Shown piece by piece: positions 1 through 6,143 of a stretch of 9,472 nt of DNA. Position 1 is the stretch's first letter. Each line of letters begins with the position of its first letter. Under the pieces are notes generated by a model, which was not told where the DNA came from, ran no database searches, and saw only the letters and a list, made by a program, of their open reading frames with translations. Origin of the DNA: Pseudomonadota bacterium (GTDB lineage Bacteria > Myxococcota_A > Polyangia > Polyangiales > Polyangiaceae); NCBI GenBank assembly GCA_023418705.1, contig JAEZYZ010000268.1, positions 1-9,472 on the forward strand, given 5' to 3'. Both the position numbers and the translations under genes were made by a program.

Positions 1-565
1 CCCCTGCGCTGTCCGCGTCGACGCCGCCGAGCCCGTAGACGCCCACGTGCCCCGCGCCGGCCGCCGCGAGCGCCCCACGCAGGCCCTGGATCGCGGCAGC
101 GCCGAGCGCCGCGCGCCCCTTTCGAGCCGCGACGATCGGCGACAACAAGAGCGCGTCGACCTCGCGGAGGTCTTCGGCGGCGAGCGGCGCGACGGCGTGG
201 CACGCGCGGGACAAGAAGCCGTCCGCGCCGACCACCTCCCGGGCCTCTCGCGGCGACACGCTGCCTTCGCCGAGGTGGACGCCGTCGGCGTCGAGCAGCA
301 GCGCGAGGTCGAGGCGGTCGGCGACGCCGAAGGCCTGCGCGTTCGTCCGGGTCACGGCGCGCAGGCGCCGCCCGAGATCGAGGCGCTCGCGGGCGGGGAG
401 GTGTTTGTCACGCAGCAACACCAAGAGCGTCCCTGGCTGCGCCCGGCGAGCGAGCCTGTCGGCCCGCTCCACGAGCGTCGGCGCGTCCCAGTGGGTCCGA
501 TCGGTGATCGCGATGAGCCGCGGCGCGAGCGCGCGCCCGTGTGCCCGGCGCGCGCCCGCGGTCAT
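1..565 (-). CDS. Thiamine phosphate synthase / TenI family protein, 3' end outside window
   Basis: 188 residues are visible; the C-terminus runs off the left edge. The fold signature of ThiE/TenI is clear: RLIAITDR at 16-23 (first barrel strand), LLRDK at 50-54, ADRLDLAL at 82-89, DADGVHLGE at 92-100, ACH at 121-123, LLLSPIVAARKG at 139-150 and VYGLGGVDA at 176-184. ThiE joins HMP pyrophosphate to the thiazole phosphate to make thiamine phosphate in the cytoplasm; TenI is a thiazole tautomerase with the same barrel. Several residues that bind pyrophosphate in characterised ThiE look replaced: Gln of QxRxK is Leu, Asn of the IND motif is Ala (VAD), and the Thr pair before the Lys is Ala. It may therefore be a divergent ThiE, a TenI-like enzyme or a paralogue. 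The ATG (565-563) overlaps the upstream VanZ-family stop as ATGA, which supports this start and implies translational coupling. Family is fairly sure; exact activity is not. Confidence 0.82.
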   Translation of the reverse strand, partial: MTAGARRAHGRALAPRLIAITDRTHWDAPTLVERADRLARRAQPGTLLVLLRDKHLPARERLDLGRRLRAVTRTNAQAFGVADRLDLALLLDADGVHLGEGSVSPREAREVVGADGFLSRACHAVAPLAAEDLREVDALLLSPIVAARKGRAALGAAAIQGLRGALAAAGAGHVGVYGLGGVDADSAG

Positions 566-990
566 GAGACGCGCTCGCTGCGGATCCACCAGCCCCGCAG
601 CCACCAGGTGATGCCCGCGCCCACCCCGGCGCCCAGCGTGTCGGCGATGAAGTCGAACACGTCTGGATCGCGGTTGGGGAACGCCGCCTGAAAGAACTCG
701 AGCCCGGCGCCCAGCGCGGCGGCGAGCACGGTCGAGACCAACAGCTGGCGCACGAAACCGATCTCGTCGAACAGGTAGTGGATCGCTCGAAACAGCACCA
801 GCTGCATGACCAAGAAGCCCATGAAGTGCATGAGCTTGTCGGCGGGCACCTGCTCGGTCTGGGGCATCGGCGGCGTGCCGACGGAGCCGGCATAGAACAC
901 CGCCAGCACGTAGAGGATGGCGGGCAGCACGTGGAGGAAAAACCCGCCCGTCTTTCTGACGCTGCTCGTGCTCGGCAAAGGGCTTGTCAT
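562..990 (-). CDS. VanZ family membrane protein
   Basis: A 142-residue integral membrane protein with four hydrophobic segments at about 16-36, 52-73, 81-100 and 103-125. VanZ-family hallmarks are present: DKLMHF at 51-56 at the start of the second segment, and a conserved block at 86-110 that reads GLEFFQAAF then PNRDPDVFDFIADTLG, containing Glu88, Gln91, the RDPD turn and the terminal N/D-xxG helix. VanZ of enterococci gives low-level teicoplanin resistance, but most family members are small inner-membrane proteins of unknown role; no resistance function can be claimed here. The chosen ATG (990-988) has no strong Shine-Dalgarno sequence. An in-frame GTG about 17 codons upstream is possible but would add a charged, non-conserved leader. 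The stop overlaps the ThiE-family start by four bases, so the two are co-translated. It diverges from ileS across 225 bases. Confidence 0.9.
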   Translation of the reverse strand: MTSPLPSTSSVRKTGGFFLHVLPAILYVLAVFYAGSVGTPPMPQTEQVPADKLMHFMGFLVMQLVLFRAIHYLFDEIGFVRQLLVSTVLAAALGAGLEFFQAAFPNRDPDVFDFIADTLGAGVGAGITWWLRGWWIRSERVS

Positions 991-1215
991 GTTGGTCGCT
1001 GGTTTTGGCTTCGAGAGGACGCCGCGGAGCGCTTTTAGCACTCCTGTCCTCGGGCACGGCGTCTGGCAAGAAGCCGAAAGGACCCGCTCCTGCCAAAGCT
1101 TGCGACCGTCGTGCGGGCGCGCCCCAGGTGAATTGGAAAAAGCGCTCCACTTGGGGTAGGGAAGGGGCGGCCGCGACGCCGTTCGCGTCGCTTCCGGCCG
1201 GCGTTCCGAGGTCCC
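991..1215. promoter_or_regulatory. Divergent intergenic region between the VanZ-family gene and ileS
   Basis: This 225-base gap must hold the promoters of both the minus-strand VanZ/ThiE-family pair and ileS. The clearest structure is the 11-base inverted repeat annotated separately. For ileS a weak candidate is TTGGAA (1133-1138), 18 bases, TAGGGA (1157-1162), which is a poor -10. On the minus strand, TGC followed by TAAAAG (1040-1032) could be an extended -10, but I see no matching -35. A GAGGT at 1208-1212 lies only three bases before the ileS ATG. I see no T-box stem or specifier loop, no tRNA-like element and no convincing small gene, although one frame stays open across it. Confidence 0.45.
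1026..1148. repeat. Perfect 11-base inverted repeat flanking 101 bases
   Basis: GGAGCGCTTTT at 1026-1036 and its exact reverse complement AAAAGCGCTCC at 1138-1148 lie in the divergent promoter region. Each arm contains the self-complementary core AGCGCT. The right arm falls between the weak candidate -35 and -10 elements of ileS, and the left arm lies 36 bases upstream of the VanZ-family start codon. Paired symmetric sites in a divergent promoter region suggest a shared operator, but this is inference. The arms are too far apart for a normal terminator. Confidence 0.5.
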
Positions 1216-4200
1216 ATGAGCGAATCGACCCCCTTTGCCCCTGTCCCCACCGAGCTGGATTTCCCGACCTACGAGCGGAAGATCCTCGAGCTCTGGAAAG
1301 AGCGGCGGGTGTTCGAAAAATCGCGGGTGCACCGGGGACCGCACGCGGCACCCTTCGTCTTCTACGAGGGGCCGCCCACCGCCAACGGCGTGCCGCACAA
1401 CGGCCATGTCCTGACCCGGGTCATGAAGGACCTGTTCCCCCGCTACCGCGCCATGCTCGGCCACAGCGTGCTGCGCAAGGGCGGCTGGGACACCCACGGG
1501 CTGCCGGTGGAAGTCGAGGTGGAGAAGGAGCTGCGCATCCACGGCAAGGCGGCGATCGAGGAGTACGGGGTCGAGCCGTTCGTGGCCCGCTGCATCGAGA
1601 GCGTCTTCCGTTACACGACGGAGTGGGAACGGCTGACCGAGCGCATCGGCTTCTGGGTGAGCTTGGACGACGCCTACGTCACCTACCACAAGAGCTACGT
1701 CGAGAGCGTGTGGTGGGCCCTGAGCGAGCTGTTCCGTAAGGGGCTGCTCTACCAGGGGCACAAGGTGGTTTGGTGGTGGGCGCAAGGGGGCACCGCGCTG
1801 TCCAGCGCCGAGGTCGGGCTTGGCTACAAGACCGTCGACGATCCCAGCGCCTACGTCGCCTTCCCGCTGCTCGACGAGCCCGGGACCGCGCTCGTGGTCT
1901 GGACCACCACCCCCTGGACGCTCTCGTCCAATGGCTACGCGGCGGTGAAGCCCGGCTGCGACTACGACGTGGTGCGCATCGGCGAGCCCACCGACGCCAA
2001 GGCGCGGCCGCTTCGGCTTCGCGCAGAGCGGCTGATCGTCGCTTCCCGGCTGCGGCAGGCGTTGTCGGAGAAGCTCGGGCGGCCGCTCGAGGTCGAGCGC
2101 ACCCTCAAGGGGGAAGAGCTGGTCGACCGTCGCTACCGGCCTCCCTTCGACACCTACTTCGACGCGCGCCGCGACGAGCACGCCGCGCTCAAGGACGGCG
2201 GGCAGACGCCGGCGTGGTGGCGGGTGATCGCCGAAGATTTCGTCACCCTCGACACCGGCACCGGCATCGTGCACATCGCGCCCGCCTTCGGCGAAGACGA
2301 CAACAAGGCGCACAAGCGGCAGCTGTCCCGCTACGCCCACCCGGACGCCGTCGAGCTTTTGTGCGCGGTGTCGCCGGACGGCACCTTCAAACCAGAGATG
2401 GGGCCCTACGCCGGCCGCTGGGTGAAGGACGCGGACAAGGATCTCTTGGCCGACCTGGCCGAGCGGGAGCTGTTGGTCCACAGCGAGACCTACCGCCACG
2501 ACTACCCCTTCTGCTGGCGCGCCGACAGCGATCCGCTGCTGCAAATGGCGCGCCCCGCCTGGTTCATCCGCACGACGGAGCGGCTCTCGCACGCGCTCGA
2601 GAACAACCGCGCGGTCAACTGGCTGCCCGAGCACATCAAGACCGGCCGCTTCGGCGATTTCCTCGAGAACAACGTGGACTGGGCGCTCAGCCGCGAGCGC
2701 TACTGGGGGACCCCGCTCAACGTGTGGGTCTGCACCAAAGACCCGGACCACAAGCACGCGCCGGCGTCCGTGCTGGAGATCGAGGCGCGCAACCCGGAGG
2801 CGTTCCGGCATTGGGAGGCCGCGAAGCGCGCGGACCCGAGCCTGAACGACCATTTGATGGTCCACAAACCGTGGATCGATCAGGTGACCTTCCCCTGTCC
2901 GTTCTGCGACGCCCCGATGCAGCGCGTCCCGGAGGTCATCGATTGCTGGTTCGATTCGGGGTGCATGCCGTTCGCGCAGTGGGGGTTCCCGCACGTCGAA
3001 GGGTCGAAGGCGCGCTTCGACGCCACCTTTCCGGCCGATTTCATCAGCGAAGCGATCGATCAGACGCGCGGTTGGTTTTATTCGCTGCTCATGATCTCGA
3101 CGCTCGTCTTCGACGAGGAGACGCAAGCCGCCTGCAAGCTCACGCGCGTTCGCGAGTTCCCCCACCCGTACAAGACGTGCATCGTGCTCGGGCACGTCTC
3201 CGATCGGGAGGGCAAGAAGGAGAGCAAGAGCCGGGGGAACTACACCCCCCCAGAGATCATCCTCGATCGGGTGCGGATGGATTTCGGCGTGCTCGAGCAG
3301 GCCTTGGGCACGCTGGCCAAGCCGGGCGAAGCGCTGATCGCGCGCGAGGATCTGGAAGGCATGGACCTGAGCGACGGCGCGCAGGTGGCCGTCTATCGAA
3401 CGGATCGGCCGAGCGAGCGCCGAAAGCTCACGCTGAGGGCCCTGAAGCGCCTCCCGCGGCGGCTCGTGCTGCTGTCGGCCGAGGACCGCGAGGCGCTCGG
3501 TGTGGCGGCGATCGGGACCGAGCTCGGCACGCTGCCCGCGGAGGTGCCGCGCGCCCCCGTGAACGAGCGGGTCGCCATCGAGGACGAGGCCACCCCAGCC
3601 CCCGGGGCGGACGCCTTCCGCTGGTTTTTCTACGCGTCGAGCCCGCCTTGGAACAACACCCGGCACAGCCTGAAGAACGTGCGGCTCTTGCAGAAGGACT
3701 TCTTGGTCAAGCTGCGCAACGTATATTCGTTCTTCACGATCTACGCCAACATCGACGGCTGGAGCCCCATCGATCCGCGCCACGCCGGGCGGCCCGTCGG
3801 GTCCCGCAGCGCGCTCGATCGCTGGATGGTGAGCGAGCTGCACTTGGCGGCGGCGGGGGTGCGCGCGGCGCTCGATCAGTACCTGGTCTACGACGCGGCG
3901 CTGCGGCTGGTCGATTTGGTGGAGGGCCTCAGCAACTGGTACGTGCGCCGAAGCCGCGCCCGCTTTTGGGGGCCGGGGCTCTCGACGGACAAGCGCGACG
4001 CCTACCTGACGCTGTACGAGGCCCTGGTCACCACCGCTCGCTTGATCGCGCCGTTCGTGCCGTTCATGGCCGAGGAGATCTACCAAAACCTGGTGGTGCG
4101 CGCGCGCCTGCCCGGGGCCCGCGAGAGCGTGCACCTGGAGGATTATCCTGAGAGCGACGCGACCGTCATCGACCGCGCGCTGGCCGAGCGCATGGCCGCG

Positions 4201-4926
4201 GTTCGGGAGATCGTCAGCCTCGGCCTGAGCGTGCGCACGGCGAGCAAGCTGAAGGTGCGCCAGCCGCTGGCGCGTGCCGACGTGGTGCTCAACGACCCGG
4301 CGCTCGCCGCGGCGCTCGAGGAGTATTCGGACCTGATCCGGGAGGAGCTCAACGTGCACGAGCTCCGGTTCATGGCCCGGCGTCACGAGCAGGGCGCGGT
4401 CAGCTTCCGGATCCGACCGAACTTCCGCGCGCTCGGGCCTCGCCTGGGCAAGCAAGTACAGGCCGTGAAGAAGGCGCTCGAGGCCGCTGACGGCGCCGCC
4501 GCCTACGCGGAGCTGTCGAAGGAAGGTCGGGTGCACCTCGATATCGAGGGGCAACGCCTGGCGTTCAGCGGGGAAGAGCTGGAGGTGGCCGTCGAAGCGC
4601 TCGAGGGGTTCGCCGCCGAGACGGGGCAGGTGGGGGTCGTGGTGTTGCACACGACGCTCACCGATGCGCTGGTGGATGAGGGGATCGTGCGGGAGCTAGT
4701 GAGCCGCGTGCAAGCGGCGCGCAAGGACCTGCAGCTCGCGTTCACCGATCGCATCGCCGTGCGGCTCGCCGGGACCGATCGCGCGCTGCGGGTCGCCCGA
4801 GAGCACGAGGATCACATCAAGCGCGAGTGTTTGGCGGTCTCGGTGGAGCTGGGCGCCGCAGGCGAGGACGCGAGGGAGCACGCGATCGGTGAGGAGAGCG
4901 TGCGCCTCTCGGTGACGAAGGTCTGA
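1216..4926 (+). CDS. ileS: Isoleucine--tRNA ligase, type 2 (IleRS2), enlarged
   Basis: Cytoplasmic class I synthetase that charges tRNA-Ile with isoleucine and edits mischarged valine. HIGH-type motif HNGH lies at 61-64. The CP1 editing domain shows WTTTPWT at 229-235 and GTGIVHIAP at 348-356, followed by FGEDD. A CPFC pair at 561-564 and DCWFDSGCMP at 576-585 close the CP1 region. The KMSKS loop reads KESKS at 668-672. GADAFRWFF at 797-805 and SSPPWNNTRHS then lead into the helical anticodon-binding region (about 800-1000). The type-2 C-terminal domain (about 1000-1236) contains KVRQPL at 1013-1018 and ends in LSVTKV. At 1236 residues it is longer than typical IleRS2 (about 1050) or IleRS1 (about 940); an insertion at about 688-793 explains roughly half of the excess. 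No C-terminal zinc finger of the IleRS1 kind is seen. Type-2 enzymes are generally insensitive to mupirocin. The start is the first ATG that fits the family N-terminus; a GAGGT lies three bases upstream. It stands alone, diverging from the VanZ-family gene and convergent with cyaY (21 bases between stops). Confidence 0.98.
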   Translation: MSESTPFAPVPTELDFPTYERKILELWKERRVFEKSRVHRGPHAAPFVFYEGPPTANGVPHNGHVLTRVMKDLFPRYRAMLGHSVLRKGGWDTHGLPVEVEVEKELRIHGKAAIEEYGVEPFVARCIESVFRYTTEWERLTERIGFWVSLDDAYVTYHKSYVESVWWALSELFRKGLLYQGHKVVWWWAQGGTALSSAEVGLGYKTVDDPSAYVAFPLLDEPGTALVVWTTTPWTLSSNGYAAVKPGCDYDVVRIGEPTDAKARPLRLRAERLIVASRLRQALSEKLGRPLEVERTLKGEELVDRRYRPPFDTYFDARRDEHAALKDGGQTPAWWRVIAEDFVTLDTGTGIVHIAPAFGEDDNKAHKRQLSRYAHPDAVELLCAVSPDGTFKPEMGPYAGRWVKDADKDLLADLAERELLVHSETYRHDYPFCWRADSDPLLQMARPAWFIRTTERLSHALENNRAVNWLPEHIKTGRFGDFLENNVDWALSRERYWGTPLNVWVCTKDPDHKHAPASVLEIEARNPEAFRHWEAAKRADPSLNDHLMVHKPWIDQVTFPCPFCDAPMQRVPEVIDCWFDSGCMPFAQWGFPHVEGSKARFDATFPADFISEAIDQTRGWFYSLLMISTLVFDEETQAACKLTRVREFPHPYKTCIVLGHVSDREGKKESKSRGNYTPPEIILDRVRMDFGVLEQALGTLAKPGEALIAREDLEGMDLSDGAQVAVYRTDRPSERRKLTLRALKRLPRRLVLLSAEDREALGVAAIGTELGTLPAEVPRAPVNERVAIEDEATPAPGADAFRWFFYASSPPWNNTRHSLKNVRLLQKDFLVKLRNVYSFFTIYANIDGWSPIDPRHAGRPVGSRSALDRWMVSELHLAAAGVRAALDQYLVYDAALRLVDLVEGLSNWYVRRSRARFWGPGLSTDKRDAYLTLYEALVTTARLIAPFVPFMAEEIYQNLVVRARLPGARESVHLEDYPESDATVIDRALAERMAAVREIVSLGLSVRTASKLKVRQPLARADVVLNDPALAAALEEYSDLIREELNVHELRFMARRHEQGAVSFRIRPNFRALGPRLGKQVQAVKKALEAADGAAAYAELSKEGRVHLDIEGQRLAFSGEELEVAVEALEGFAAETGQVGVVVLHTTLTDALVDEGIVRELVSRVQAARKDLQLAFTDRIAVRLAGTDRALRVAREHEDHIKRECLAVSVELGAAGEDAREHAIGEESVRLSVTKV
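3277..3594 (+). other. About 106-residue insertion in IleS after the KMSKS loop
   Basis: In compact IleRS2 enzymes about 15 residues separate KMSKSxGN from the GADALRW motif. Here N675 and G797 are 121 residues apart. The extra stretch (about 688-793) starts MDFGVLEQALG, contains GEALIAREDLEGMDLSDGA, a basic segment RRKLTLRALKRLPRRLVLL, and ends NERVAIEDEATPAPGADAF. It stays in frame, has the same codon style as the flanks and is bounded by intact motifs, so it is a real protein insertion. From memory, similar long linkers occur in some planctomycete and myxobacterial IleRS2; I could not check this. Confidence 0.75.
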
Positions 4927-4929
4927 GCG

Positions 4930-4961
4930 TCCGCGCGGTGCGTCGCTCTAGCCTGCGCGGG
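4930..4961. terminator. Possible hairpin between convergent ileS and cyaY
   Basis: CCGCGC (4931-4936) can pair with GCGCGG (4955-4960), with wobble or short extensions at each end (4930/4961 and 4937-4938/4953-4954), around a loop of about 14 bases. It sits between the two convergent stop codons and runs into the 3' end of cyaY, so it could act in either direction. There is no T-tract on either side, so it is a weak candidate. Confidence 0.25.
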
Positions 4962-5286
4962 AGAGGCGCACGGGACGGCCCAGCTTGTCGCCGATCACAC
5001 GGGCGAGGGTGTCCCACAGCTCCTCCCCCGTCTTCGCCGCGATCCACTGGCCCTGGGCGGGCTGAAAGTCGAAGTGCCAGGCGGACCGGTTGGCGGCCAT
5101 CCAGATCTGCCGCGCGGCGCGGTGCGAGTTGACGACGAAGCGGGTGCCGTCGTCGAACTCGATGGTCAAGATGTCGCTCTCGAGCTCGGTGTCGAAGGCC
5201 TCTTCGTCGACCTCGTCGAGGGCCGCGACGAGCGCGCGCAGCTCCGGCAACGCTCGCTCGTCGTAGTCACGCTCAGTTTGCGTCAT
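4948..5286 (-). CDS. cyaY: Frataxin homologue, iron donor/regulator protein CyaY
   Basis: A 112-residue protein, close to the usual CyaY length (about 106). CyaY binds ferrous iron and the IscS cysteine desulfurase and modulates Fe-S cluster assembly in the cytoplasm. An acidic first helix and ridge is visible (D24, E25, D27, E28, E29, D32, E34, E36, D38). It is followed by strands DILTIEFDDGTRFVVN (38-53), then QIWMAA (60-65), WHFDF (70-74), WI (81-82) and TGEELWDTL (86-94). The conserved tryptophans W62, W81 and W91 and N53 are present. The ATG at 5286-5284 is preferred over an in-frame ATG 26 codons upstream, which would add a Pro/Ala-rich leader with no frataxin similarity and would overlap the lipoprotein gene. 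No strong ribosome binding site is seen (GGGAC just before ATG). The lipoprotein gene ends 22 bases upstream on the same strand, so the two are probably one transcript. No isc genes are in the window. Confidence 0.95.
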   Translation of the reverse strand: MTQTERDYDERALPELRALVAALDEVDEEAFDTELESDILTIEFDDGTRFVVNSHRAARQIWMAANRSAWHFDFQPAQGQWIAAKTGEELWDTLARVIGDKLGRPVRLSRAG

Positions 5287-5308
5287 GTCCCGGCCGACGG
5301 TGCCGCGA

Positions 5309-5773
5309 TCACTGGCCGCCCGCGGAGGGCAGGCACTGACCGGCCATGCACTTGTTGGGGGCAACGCAGTCGTTGTCGCTCTGGCATGGCCAGGCGCAGC
5401 GTCCCACCTGGAGGTTGCACTTGTGCGTCAAGCAGGCCGCGTCGTTCTGACACGGGAACGCCATCGGCGACGGCTGGGACGTTCCGCCCGGATTGGCGGG
5501 GGCGGGCTGCTGCGGTGCTGGCTGCTGCCCGTAGCCGGGTTGCTGGGGCGGCGGCTGCTGCCCGTAGCCCGGCTGCCCGTAGCCCGGCTGCTGCTGCCCA
5601 TAGCCGGGCTGCCCGTAGCCAGGCTGCTGTTGACCATATCCAGGCTGCCCGTAGCCGGGTTGACCGTAGCCGCCCTGAGCTGGCGGAGGTTCCTCTTCGT
5701 TCTTCTTGCACCCCACGGTGAGGGCGACCGGGACAATCATCGAGACCACTAGTCGAACGGCAGCATTTCGCAT
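5309..5773 (-). CDS. Exported lipoprotein with PGYGQ repeats and two four-cysteine modules
   Basis: 154 residues; I do not recognise a named family. The N-terminus (MRNAAVR, then a hydrophobic stretch to about 20) ends in LTVGC, a slightly imperfect lipobox, giving predicted lipidation at Cys22. A charged linker KKNEEEPPP follows, then a low-complexity segment at 34-92 with eight GYGQ units, seven of them PGYGQ, separated by QQ or QPPPQQ. The C-terminal part (108-147) has eight cysteines in two modules, C-x5-C-x4-C-x6-C and C-x5-C-x5-C-x4-C, of the kind often seen in exported myxobacterial proteins; four disulphides are plausible. The sequence suggests a periplasmic or surface-exposed anchored protein with a flexible stalk; its task is unknown. 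The start is well supported by AGGGAGGA (5788-5781) seven bases before ATG. It is first in a probable operon with cyaY. Confidence 0.88.
   Translation of the reverse strand: MRNAAVRLVVSMIVPVALTVGCKKNEEEPPPAQGGYGQPGYGQPGYGQQQPGYGQPGYGQQQPGYGQPGYGQQPPPQQPGYGQQPAPQQPAPANPGGTSQPSPMAFPCQNDAACLTHKCNLQVGRCAWPCQSDNDCVAPNKCMAGQCLPSAGGQ
5498..5674 (-). repeat. In-gene tandem repeat encoding PGYGQ units
   Basis: This stretch encodes residues 34-92 of the lipoprotein. The basic unit is 15 bases (PGYGQ). A higher-order 36-base unit encoding PGYGQPGYGQQQ occurs three times at 5659-5552, the last ending QQP. Copies differ at synonymous positions (GGG/GGC/GGT, TAC/TAT, CAG/CAA), so they are not freshly duplicated. 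Such arrays are prone to length change by slippage. Confidence 0.85.
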
Positions 5774-5780
5774 TCTGATT

Positions 5781-5788
5781 TCCTCCCT
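5781..5788 (-). promoter_or_regulatory. Strong Shine-Dalgarno of the lipoprotein gene
   Basis: On the minus strand this reads AGGGAGGA, seven bases before the ATG at 5773. It is the best ribosome binding site in the window and fixes the lipoprotein start. Confidence 0.75.
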
Positions 5789-5869
5789 GTCTTCGGACGT
5801 GCCCCAAGCTCGCTGGGGTGGGATCTTGCCTCTGGCGGGATGGCTCGCCCGGGCTTTTCAGGCATCGAG

Positions 5870-5898
5870 AACCTAGTGGGCCGGCTCAAATCGGTCAA
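5870..5898 (-). promoter_or_regulatory. Sigma-70-type promoter for the lipoprotein-cyaY operon
   Basis: On the minus strand TTGACC (5898-5893) is a five-of-six match to the -35 consensus. It is followed by exactly 17 bases and TAGGTT (5875-5870), which keeps the T, A and final T of the -10. Transcription would start near 5863 and give a leader of about 90 bases. The leader could form a small hairpin, CCCCA (5802-5806) with TGGGG (5814-5818). Prediction from sequence only. Confidence 0.5.
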
Positions 5899-6143
5899 CT
5901 CGCCGGCGAACACGCCATCCATGCAAGCGGCGCCGATGGGAGCGGGCGCCCCGGGCAGCGGAAACGCTGTCGAGCTGAGGGCGCTCAGGCCAGACCAAAA
6001 TGACCGCTCCTGGCGGCGCATCGCAGTGTGACGAAAAAAGTGGCTGCTTTGCTCAGCTCTGCTCGCGCGTTTCGACCGCGCGCGGGGCTTTTCGGGCTCG
6101 GTCGTGAGCCGTTCGGTGGTAGATTCGCGACCCTGGCCTGAGG

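Larger units (their letters stand above)
5774..6143. other. 370-base divergent intergenic region
   Basis: It separates the minus-strand lipoprotein gene from the plus-strand HEAT-like gene. It holds the promoter, leader and ribosome binding site of the lipoprotein operon described above. On the right side, TAGATT (6120-6125) could be a -10 for the HEAT-like gene, but no well-spaced -35 is visible. A CGCGCG/CGCGCG hairpin (6064-6069 with 6077-6082) and a short CTGAG/CTCAG hairpin (5975-5979 with 5984-5988) are present without an obvious role. Short open frames of 63 codons (plus, 5840-6031) and 90 codons (minus, 5749-6021) lack a spaced ribosome binding site and recognisable similarity. I see no tRNA or known RNA. 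Confidence 0.5.

Noticed and set aside
984..1739. A 251-codon plus-strand frame across the divergent gap into ileS
   Set aside because: Its right half is an out-of-frame shadow of ileS and its left half has no similarity or spaced ribosome binding site.
1784..1797. AAGGGGGCACCGCG resembles the conserved T-box sequence of tRNA-sensing leaders
   Set aside because: It lies inside the ileS coding region and encodes the conserved GGTALS motif. No T-box stems or specifier loop exist upstream of the start.
1770..4151. A 793-codon plus-strand frame inside ileS
   Set aside because: It overlaps ileS in another frame, is extremely Arg/Ala/Gly-rich and has no recognisable motif; it is a GC-bias shadow.
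562..4650. A 1362-codon minus-strand open frame covering almost all of ileS antisense and fused in frame to the VanZ-family gene
   Set aside because: Only the last 142 codons have family similarity and membrane character. The rest is the complement of ileS, with Arg/Leu/Pro/His-rich composition. Long stop-free antisense frames are expected where third positions are strongly GC. It is a mis-annotation hazard, not a gene.
5749..6021. A 90-codon minus-strand frame overlapping the lipoprotein start
   Set aside because: It would cross the predicted promoter, leader and strong ribosome binding site of the lipoprotein gene and shows no known motif.
5840..6031. A 63-codon plus-strand frame in the intergenic region, starting MARPGFSGIENL
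   Set aside because: Purines abut the ATG with no spacing, third-position GC is lower than in the neighbouring genes, and it overlaps the better-supported minus-strand promoter. A decayed gene cannot be excluded.
6064..6094. CGCGCG/CGCGCG hairpin followed by GGGGCTTTT as a rho-independent terminator
   Set aside because: The T-run is six bases past the stem and no plus-strand gene ends upstream that it would serve.
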